A stretch of 64,000 bases of DNA. Origin: Paenibacillus silvae (lineage in GTDB: Bacteria > Bacillota > Bacilli > Paenibacillales > Paenibacillaceae). The stretch covers positions 1,289,785-1,353,784 of the forward strand of contig NZ_BMFU01000001.1 in the NCBI RefSeq assembly GCF_014639235.1, written 5' to 3'. Made by a program: the position numbers and the translations under genes. The notes beneath the pieces were generated by a model that had not been told where the DNA came from, did not search any database, and saw nothing but the letters and a program-made list of their open reading frames with translations. This document shows positions 35,300 through 41,410 of this stretch, one piece after another (within the stretch, counting starts at the first letter, position 1; every line of letters starts with the position of its first letter).

Positions 35300-37078
35300 T
35301 TATTTCTTTTCCGCGACTGGTTTACGTGCCACACGGATGTGAAGTTGTTCCAGCTGTGATCCATCCACTTCGGAAGGTGCATTCATCAGAAGATCCGTTG
35401 CACTTGCCGTTTTCGGGAAGGCAATCGTTTCACGCAGATTTGTGCGCCCTGCCAGCAGCATCACGAGACGGTCAAGACCAAAGGCAATACCGCCATGTGG
35501 TGGTGTACCATATTCGAATGCTTCGAGCAGATAACCGAATTTGTCGTTGGCTACTTCTGGTGTAAGTCCGAGCGCAGCGAACATCTTCTCCTGTACATCA
35601 CGTTTGTAGATACGCATCGAACCGCCGCCGACTTCATAGCCATTCAGCACAAGGTCATAGGCTTGAGCACGGATTGCACCCGGATCAGTGTCGAACAAAT
35701 GTACATCTTCGTCTTTTGGACGTGTGAACGGATGGTGTTCTGCCACATAACGTTTCGCTTCTTCATCATAGCCGAGCAGCGGGAAGTCCACAACCCAGGC
35801 AAACTTGAATTTGCTGTCATCGATCAGACCAAGTTGACGTCCAATTTTCAGACGCAGGGCACCGAGAACATCAGCAACCACTTTTTTATTGTCAGCGGAG
35901 AAGAGCAGCAGATCGCCTTCTTCAGCGCCAGTACGTTCTTTTACAGCTTCAATCTCTTCCGGTGTAAAGAACTTCACGATTGGCCCTTTGAATTCGCCGT
36001 CTTTCACTTGAATCCAAGCCAGACCTTTGGCACCGTAACGGGCAGCAAATGGTCCGAGATCATCGATCTCTTTACGGCTCCATGTGCCGCAGCCTTTGGC
36101 GTTCAGCACTTTCACTTCTCCACCTTTTTCGATGACGGAAGCAAATACTTTCACACCACTGTTTGCTACGATATCGTTCATTTCCACCAGTTCCATGCCA
36201 AAACGCAGATCCGGCTTGTCGGAACCGTATTTGCCCATGGCATCAGCATACGTAATCCGTTGGAATGGCAATTCCAGCTCAATGCCTTTTGTTTCACGAA
36301 GCAATTTCGCCATCAATTGTTCCATCATTGGCAGCAGGTCATCCTGTTGCAGGAAGGACGTCTCGATATCGACTTGAGTGAACTCAGGCTGACGGTCTGC
36401 ACGCAGGTCCTCGTCACGGAAGCAGCGAGCGATCTGGTAGTAACGCTCAAGTCCGCCGACCATCAACAATTGTTTGTAGATTTGCGGAGACTGTGGCAGG
36501 GCGAAAAATTCACCTTCATGCACACGGCTTGGTACGAGATAATCACGCGCACCTTCCGGGGAGCTCTTTGTAAGGATAGGTGTTTCTACCTCAACAAACT
36601 CTTCTCCGTCCAGGAAGTCACGGAATACTTTGGACGCTTTGGAGCGCAGCTTCAATGTTTCAAACATTTCCGGACGACGCAGGTCCAGGTAACGATATTT
36701 CAAACGCAGGGACTCATCGACCTCAACTCCATCTTCAATGAAGAACGGAGGAGTTTTGGCTGCATTCAGCACTTCGATTTCTGTAATTTGAACTTCGATC
36801 TCACCTGTTGGCAGGTTTTTGTTCACTGTCTCAGGATCACGTTTAACAACTTTACCCGTTACGGCGATGACATACTCGCTGCGTACGCGATCTGCAATCT
36901 GCAGTGCTTCACCAGAATAAGCAGGGTTAAACACGACTTGTACAATGCCGCTGCGGTCACGCAGATCGATAAAAAGTACGCCCCCCAGGTCACGGCGGGT
37001 CTGTACCCATCCGTTCAATGTTACGGTTTCACCGATGTGTGCGTTAGTTAATGCGCCGCAATGATGACTTCTTTTCAT
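35300..37078 (-). CDS. aspS: Aspartate--tRNA ligase
   Basis: 592 residues, class IIb. An N-terminal OB-fold anticodon-binding domain (VTLNGWVQTRRDLGGVLFIDLRDRSG) precedes the catalytic domain: FVEVETPILTKSSPEGARDYLVPSR is motif 1, RCFRDEDLRADRQPEFTQVD motif 2 and GIAFGLDRLVML motif 3. The bacterial insertion domain is present, giving the long AspRS form. It charges tRNA-Asp. The ATG at 37078 has GAGGAG seven bases upstream. It is 81 bases after hisS, and both are behind the T-box at 38634-38985, whose specifier is GAC. A 518-residue frame on the other strand is a shadow. Confidence 0.97.
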   Translation of the reverse strand: MKRSHHCGALTNAHIGETVTLNGWVQTRRDLGGVLFIDLRDRSGIVQVVFNPAYSGEALQIADRVRSEYVIAVTGKVVKRDPETVNKNLPTGEIEVQITEIEVLNAAKTPPFFIEDGVEVDESLRLKYRYLDLRRPEMFETLKLRSKASKVFRDFLDGEEFVEVETPILTKSSPEGARDYLVPSRVHEGEFFALPQSPQIYKQLLMVGGLERYYQIARCFRDEDLRADRQPEFTQVDIETSFLQQDDLLPMMEQLMAKLLRETKGIELELPFQRITYADAMGKYGSDKPDLRFGMELVEMNDIVANSGVKVFASVIEKGGEVKVLNAKGCGTWSRKEIDDLGPFAARYGAKGLAWIQVKDGEFKGPIVKFFTPEEIEAVKERTGAEEGDLLLFSADNKKVVADVLGALRLKIGRQLGLIDDSKFKFAWVVDFPLLGYDEEAKRYVAEHHPFTRPKDEDVHLFDTDPGAIRAQAYDLVLNGYEVGGGSMRIYKRDVQEKMFAALGLTPEVANDKFGYLLEAFEYGTPPHGGIAFGLDRLVMLLAGRTNLRETIAFPKTASATDLLMNAPSEVDGSQLEQLHIRVARKPVAEKK

Positions 37079-37159
37079 AATCAAACTCCTCATTATATAT
37101 ATTTCCGTTCTGTTCAGGCAGGCTCAGACCTTACTTGTACGTCCCGGTTAATTCAACAT

Positions 37160-38413
37160 TTATTGGTTTCCGCGTACCGCTGCGACCAGATCATCCAGCT
37201 TCACCGTCTGCTGTTCGCCTGTATCCATCGCTTTCAATGCAATCTCGCCGCGCTCCAGCTCGTCATCCCCAAGAATTGCTGTGTAGCGAGCTTTGAAACG
37301 ATCGGCCGATTTCATCTGAGCTTTCATTTTACGGCCCAGATAGTCACGTTCACCAGATAAGCCCGATTGACGCAATTTAAACAGCAATCGATTAACCTCA
37401 CGATCCGCAGCTTCACCCAGAGCAACAAAGTACACATCCAGCGGAGCCAGTGTTGTAACTTCAATGTTCTGGTGCTCCAGAATCAGCTGGATGCGCTCCA
37501 GTCCGATACCAAAGCCGATGCCTGGCTGATCTGGCCCGCCAATATCACCGACAAGACCGTTGTATCTTCCACCGCCGCCGACGGTATCAATCGCCCCGAT
37601 GCCTTGTGCTTTAAGCTCAAAAGCGGTCAGGGTGTAATAATCCAGCCCACGCACCAGACGGTTGTTCACCGCGTAGTCTACTCCGAAATCATCCAGATAC
37701 GCCTGCAGCTTGGCAAAATGACTGAGCGATTCTTCATCAAGACTGTCCAGAATGGACGGCGCCCCAACGAATTTATCCTGGTCCACCTTGCAATCCAGTA
37801 CACGCAGCGGATTACGCTCCATACGGGATTGGCAATCCTTGCACAGGCTGTCCTTCATCGGTCTCAGGAAACCAAGCAGTGTCTCGCGGTATTCAGCACG
37901 GCTCTTGGCATTACCCACCGAATTGATCTCCACCTTGACATCCTTCAGGCCAAGCTCCACACAAAGCTGGTACCCCAGTGCAATGACCTCGGCATCAATT
38001 GCCGGATCTACCGCACCCAGAGCCTCTACGCCGAACTGGTGGAATTGACGCTGGCGACCTGCCTGCGGACGTTCATATCGGAACATCGGTCCAATGTAAT
38101 ACAGTTTGCTCACATCCGGCTCGCCGTACAGCTTGTTCTCCACATAAGCGCGGACTACGCCTGCCGTGCCTTCCGGCCGAAGTGTCATACTGCGATTACC
38201 TTTATCATCAAAGGTGTACATTTCTTTCTCTACGATATCTGTCGTTTCACCTACTCCACGCACAAACAAGGAAGTCTGCTCGAAGATGGGTGTGCGAATC
38301 TCGCGGTAATTAAAACGACGGCACAGGTCACGTGCTTTTTCTTCGACGTACTGCCATTTCTCGACTACACCGGGCAGCAGGTCCTGTGTTCCTGTTGGTT
38401 TCTGAAAAGCCAT
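37160..38413 (-). CDS. hisS: Histidine--tRNA ligase
   Basis: 417 residues, class IIa homodimer. AFQKPTGTQDLLPG begins the protein; motif 2 is FRYERPQAGRQRQFHQFGVE, the histidine-A box is LVRGLDYYTLTAFE, and GFGIGLERI is motif 3. A C-terminal anticodon domain with LRQSGLSGERDYLGRKMKAQM follows. The ATG at 38413 has GGAGG six bases upstream. Its leader is unusual: repeat copy D (38447-38630) separates it from the T-box terminator, so the mRNA has a 5' region of about 620 bases. Confidence 0.97.
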   Translation of the reverse strand: MAFQKPTGTQDLLPGVVEKWQYVEEKARDLCRRFNYREIRTPIFEQTSLFVRGVGETTDIVEKEMYTFDDKGNRSMTLRPEGTAGVVRAYVENKLYGEPDVSKLYYIGPMFRYERPQAGRQRQFHQFGVEALGAVDPAIDAEVIALGYQLCVELGLKDVKVEINSVGNAKSRAEYRETLLGFLRPMKDSLCKDCQSRMERNPLRVLDCKVDQDKFVGAPSILDSLDEESLSHFAKLQAYLDDFGVDYAVNNRLVRGLDYYTLTAFELKAQGIGAIDTVGGGGRYNGLVGDIGGPDQPGIGFGIGLERIQLILEHQNIEVTTLAPLDVYFVALGEAADREVNRLLFKLRQSGLSGERDYLGRKMKAQMKSADRFKARYTAILGDDELERGEIALKAMDTGEQQTVKLDDLVAAVRGNQ

Positions 38414-38446
38414 CTGTATCCCTCCAGCATTGATTTTCTCTGTAAA

Positions 38447-38630
38447 CGTTAAGATATTTCACGAGTCCCACTACGCAGACAGAACAACCTTTCAATCGCT
38501 GTTATCCCCAAATTTTTCTGATCTAACTTTAGAAATGTTTAAAATTCGGTGATAAAGGCGAACGCTTCGCTTTTCCAGGTTTTTTCTGTCTGCTCCGTTC
38601 TTCGTGTAAATCTCATATCTCAACTTGAAT
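38447..38630 (+). repeat. Foldback intergenic repeat, copy D, between the T-box and hisS
   Basis: Shares GACAGAACAACCTTTCAATCGCTGTTATCCCCA-type blocks (from 38479), GGTGATAAAGGCGAACGCTTCGCTTTT (from 38549), CAGGTTTTTTCTGTC (38576-38590) and GTGTAAAT (38605-38612) with copies A and B. Its ends have changed together: GTTAAGATAT on one side and ATATCTCAAC on the other still pair, although both differ from copy B. It starts about four bases after the T-run of the T-box terminator and ends about 30 bases before the hisS ribosome site. Confidence 0.85.
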
Positions 38631-38633
38631 AAC

Positions 38634-38985
38634 AAAAAAATCCCTCGCCCTGTTTGCTCCTATCAGCAAACAAAGGGACGAGAGATTGTAATATACATTC
38701 ACCCGTGGTACCACCCACATTCCGGAAGCCTGAGTCAAAGCCATTCAGGTTGTTGTCTGCTGAGTCAGGATGGTTTAAAATGCCTCCCGGTTCAAACAGT
38801 TCTTCCGCTCTACGTATAACGCACGTCATGCGCAGGCCGGCTACTAAGATCCGCAGATATCTCTGCTTTGTTCGCCGTCTGTTCTCGGGGAAGTCATTCG
38901 TCCGCTCATCAAGAGAATCCTTACAGCCTGGGGATTCCTCTCTGGTCATGTGGGCACGGAGTACTTGGTCCCGTCATCAAATCAG
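38634..38985 (-). promoter_or_regulatory. T-box leader of hisS-aspS-tcdA, specifier GAC (Asp)
   Basis: The T-box core GGGTGGTACCACGGG is at about 38700-38716. The terminator pairs CTCGCCCTGTTTGCT with AGCAAACA-AAGGG-ACGAG (38644-38685) and ends in T6 at 38635-38640. In Stem I, AGTA (about 38962-38965) faces GAATGAC; the base stem GGGA/TCCC closes the loop. The triplet after GAA-T is GAC, at 38893-38895, which reads as aspartate rather than histidine. An AGAGAGG and GGCTGTAAGG pair marks the distal Stem I loops. Confidence 0.93.
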
Positions 38986-39010
38986 TCATAGGTTTCAAAA
39001 AACGACTTTA

Positions 39011-39026
39011 GTTGACTATAGTCAAC
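39011..39026. promoter_or_regulatory. 16-bp perfect palindrome at the hisS transcript start
   Basis: GTTGACTATAGTCAAC is fully self-complementary. It lies about 7-22 bases downstream of the predicted hisS start of transcription (near 39033) and ahead of T-box Stem I. It could be an operator or a 5' hairpin; neither is shown. Confidence 0.6.
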
Positions 39027-39039
39027 GTATTATTTTCTG

Positions 39040-39068
39040 ATTGTAATGAACCGCAGTACTAAAGTCAA
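39040..39068 (-). promoter_or_regulatory. Sigma-A promoter of the hisS operon
   Basis: TTGACT (39063-39068, minus strand), a 17-base spacer and TACAAT (39040-39045). Each hexamer is one base off consensus. Transcription would begin near 39033, upstream of the T-box. Confidence 0.8.
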
Positions 39069-39085
39069 GGGTTAACATGTCAAGA

Positions 39086-39119
39086 TAGAAAAAAAATAAC
39101 CTGCACACGGTGTGCAGGT
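39086..39119 (-). terminator. Terminator upstream of the hisS promoter
   Basis: ACCTGCACAC (39099-39108) pairs with GTGTGCAGGT (39110-39119); on the minus strand the stem is followed by a TATTTTTTTTC run. It would shield the hisS promoter from transcription arriving from the 39-40 kb genes. Bases 39120-39300 are AT-rich and show no gene. Confidence 0.75.
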
Positions 39120-39301
39120 CCAAAGGATATATAAAAAAAGGGGGTCATGTATGTTATTATAAACGCACTTTGTTAAAGGCTTGTGTTACTAATATTACAG
39201 GAATATTACAAAAATGATAGCGCTTTAATTACGGATTATTCCGCAATCCCTTGCTAATTAGCAGCAAATTTGCAGAGTACTGAATTGTCGTCGCGTATAA
39301 C

Positions 39302-39353
39302 AAAAAGGCCCCTACGCCTTCCCGTCAATAAGTGACAGGGTAACGTAAGGACC
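39302..39353 (-). terminator. Terminator of the gene at 39370
   Basis: Minus strand: CCTTACG, CCTGTCA, loop, TGACGGG, CGTAGGG, then GCCTTTTTG. It is an extended stem with a small internal bulge, 17 bases after the stop codon. Confidence 0.75.
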
Positions 39354-39369
39354 GGATTGTAATTAAAGG

Positions 39370-39816
39370 TTAATCCAGTTCTTCCACATAGGCATGGTTG
39401 GAGCGAAGCTTATGAACGATTGCATCATAGTCTTCATCCCTGACTTTGGCAGACAGAACATAATGCAGGTCATTATAATCGGCCGAAGTTACTTCTGCGG
39501 CATCCAGCATATCTCCGTCTTCGTTCACTCTGTTGCGAGGATCACGTTCAGCGTCACGATTGACATCAGTGACAACCGGAATTACATTTTCACTAGCTGG
39601 AACCCCGGGAGCAGCTCCAACGCCCATTGCACCATTCGTGCCTACACCACCAGCCGTATTATAAGGAACCAGTGGAACCATAACTCGTGTATCCCTGCCA
39701 ATGGCAGCATCCAGTTGACCTACCTCAAGCTGCTCGGTATGGAACGTTAATAGTGAAGTTCTTGCACCCTCTGCCTCATCTTCGGTTCGAAAATACGCCT
39801 GAATATGTTTTGCCAT
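39370..39816 (-). CDS. Hypothetical stress-type protein
   Basis: 148 residues. The N-terminus AKHIQAYFRTEDEAEGARTSL and the C-terminal YNDLHYVLSAKVRDEDYDAIVHKL look like two halves of a small alpha-beta (ferredoxin-like) fold, joined by a Gly-, Ala- and Pro-rich low-complexity linker (GGVGTNGAMGVGAAPGVP). It loosely resembles YflT-type general stress proteins, which begin with a similar 'y.t.eeA...i..L' pattern; that is a suggestion only. The ATG at 39816 has GGGAGGG six bases upstream; the frame's longer start is a chance extension. Its neighbour encodes a DJ-1 type stress protein. Confidence 0.75.
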   Translation of the reverse strand: MAKHIQAYFRTEDEAEGARTSLLTFHTEQLEVGQLDAAIGRDTRVMVPLVPYNTAGGVGTNGAMGVGAAPGVPASENVIPVVTDVNRDAERDPRNRVNEDGDMLDAAEVTSADYNDLHYVLSAKVRDEDYDAIVHKLRSNHAYVEELD

Positions 39817-39914
39817 GTCAAACCCTCCCACTATAAATTAATATTTTTCCTTTGAGGAAAGAAATATATCAATAGAATGCCATAAATTTAAAGAATTTAA
39901 CCTTCTGGGGCTGC

Positions 39915-40421
39915 TTATATTACTTTCATCAATTCGCGGACAAATGCCGGTTCATCCTCAGGTGTACGGGATGTAATGTAATTTCCATCCACAACGGCTT
40001 CATGGTCCTTGAACTCGGCACCTGCGTTTACCATGTCATCCTTCAATGGTGGATAGGATGTAATGGTTCGTCCCTTTAGCAGATCTGCGCTGGCCAATAT
40101 TTGCGGACCGTGGCAGATTGCAGCAATGGGTTTCTTGGCTGCATTGATTTCTGTAACAAACTTCAGGATGTTTGCGTCTGTCCGCAGATTTTCCGGCGAT
40201 GATCCACCTGGAATAACAACAGCATCATAATCTGACGCATGGACCTCAGAGATCGCTTTGTCCGTTGTGTAGGAGGCTTTGCCTCCCTTGCCTTGAAGTG
40301 TTTCACCGGCTTTTAATCCGATAATATGCACCTCATGTCCTGCCTTCTTCACCTCATCGTACGGAACCTTCATTTCTGAATCCTCAAACTCATTCGCAAG
40401 CAAAAAAGCAACTTTACTCAT
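39915..40421 (-). CDS. DJ-1/PfpI family protein (general stress protein 18-like)
   Basis: 168 residues. KVAFLLANEFEDSEMKVPYDE carries the conserved Glu of the elbow site, AAICHGPQILASADLL the nucleophile Cys with its following His, and YITSRTPEDEPAF the C-terminal segment. It is the PfpI/YraA type; members are reported as deglycases, glyoxalases or chaperones, and the actual activity is debated. The ATG at 40421 has AAAGGAG ten bases upstream. Probably stress-induced like its relatives, though no sigma-B promoter was identified. Confidence 0.92.
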   Translation of the reverse strand: MSKVAFLLANEFEDSEMKVPYDEVKKAGHEVHIIGLKAGETLQGKGGKASYTTDKAISEVHASDYDAVVIPGGSSPENLRTDANILKFVTEINAAKKPIAAICHGPQILASADLLKGRTITSYPPLKDDMVNAGAEFKDHEAVVDGNYITSRTPEDEPAFVRELMKVI

Positions 40422-40613
40422 GATCTATGGTCTCCTTTCCGTATTCGAATGTGATAAAACTAGGAGAAAAAGCTTTTATCCTTTGGCACGTCTTTTGTGC
40501 CTCGTTCTGTTATTACCCCAAGCAGCAGCTTTTATAACAATCAATACATTCAATACATTTGCAATTGAGTTTGCAGCTCGCATCCGGGAAGATGATGCCC
40601 TGAATGATCACAG

Positions 40614-40650
40614 CAAAAAGCCCCGGATTGCCAAGCAATCGGGGCTTCGA
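40614..40650 (-). terminator. Terminator of the small gene at 40679
   Basis: Minus strand: AGCCCCGATTGC-TTG-GCAATCCGGGGCT then TTTTTG. A strong stem with one bulged base. Its presence supports a transcript from the small minus-strand gene. Bases 40422-40613 show a plus-strand frame but no support for a gene. Confidence 0.8.
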
Positions 40651-40678
40651 TATTACCTGTTTTGTTTAAATGCATGCC

Positions 40679-40846
40679 TTATGGTCGTGGATGATACTCC
40701 TTGCGGTCTTTATCCGAGGTTTGAAGCATCCACATCGCGGTCATATGAGCTGCCGCAGAGCGGGCAAGGTGAAGTGACTCAGCAAGATTGCCAGGGATCA
40801 GCAGTGGCTCGATCTGTGTCTTGGTTACTTTTGCAGATTGGCGCAT
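40679..40846 (-). CDS. Small protein of unknown function
   Basis: 55 residues, starting MRQSAKVTKTQIEPLLIPGN and ending with a charged tail rich in Lys and Asp. The middle (LAESLHLARSAAAHMTAMWML) could form an amphipathic helix. No family is recognised. Support: AAAGGAG lies 11 bases upstream of the ATG at 40846, and a good terminator follows the stop by about 30 bases. The longer frame to 40873 passes through the ribosome site. A plus-strand frame across the same bases (40420-40848) has weaker support. Confidence 0.55.
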   Translation of the reverse strand: MRQSAKVTKTQIEPLLIPGNLAESLHLARSAAAHMTAMWMLQTSDKDRKEYHPRP

Positions 40847-40948
40847 AATAAGAGAAACTCCTTTGGTCAACAAAGATACCGACTAATGGGATACCAACGT
40901 TTACTTATCTCTCATTATGGCCTCTTCACTGTGCAATTATGCGCAAGT

Positions 40949-41398
40949 TCAGTCCCGCAAAGGACTTTCCACCATCAGCGTAACCGGACCCCAGTTTGTA
41001 AATGTAACGTCCATCATCGCTCCGAAACGTCCGGTCTCCACATGAATCCCTTTGTCCCGCAGCAGTTGATTAAATGTCTCATATAAGCGCTCAGCCGCTT
41101 CAGGACGGGCTGCTGCAGCAAAGCTTGGGCGTTTGCCCTTGCGGCAATCCCCGTATAGCGTGAACTGCGAAACAGACAAAACTGCCCCGCCTACATCGAG
41201 CAAACTGAGATTCATTTTCTCCTGCTCATCCTCAAAGATGCGAAGCCCGCTAATTTTGTCTGCCAGATATATCGCATCTTTCTCGGTATCCTCATGTGTA
41301 ATGCCCACAAGCAGCATCAAACCGGATTCAATTCTGCCTGTCAGTTCATCCCCTACCGTAACCTGAGCCTCTTTACAGCGTTGTACCAGCACTCTCAT
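40949..41398 (-). CDS. dtd: D-aminoacyl-tRNA deacylase
   Basis: 149 residues, the typical length. The two active-site motifs are present: SQFTLYGD near residue 78 and NWGPVTLMVES near residue 137 (the cross-subunit Gly-Pro motif). The homodimer hydrolyses D-Tyr and other D-amino acids, and glycine, from tRNA. The ATG at 41398 has AAGGAG eight bases upstream and lies 12 bases after relA, with which it forms an operon, as in B. subtilis. Confidence 0.96.
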   Translation of the reverse strand: MRVLVQRCKEAQVTVGDELTGRIESGLMLLVGITHEDTEKDAIYLADKISGLRIFEDEQEKMNLSLLDVGGAVLSVSQFTLYGDCRKGKRPSFAAAARPEAAERLYETFNQLLRDKGIHVETGRFGAMMDVTFTNWGPVTLMVESPLRD

Positions 41399-41410
41399 CG
41401 TACAGACTCC

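Noticed and set aside
35495..37051. A 518-codon open frame antisense to aspS
   Set aside because: Same reasons: full overlap with a clear class II synthetase and no plausible protein composition.
40420..40848. Plus-strand frame of 142 codons after the DJ-1 gene
   Set aside because: It crosses a strong terminator and overlaps the better supported small minus-strand gene; no ribosome site or family resemblance.
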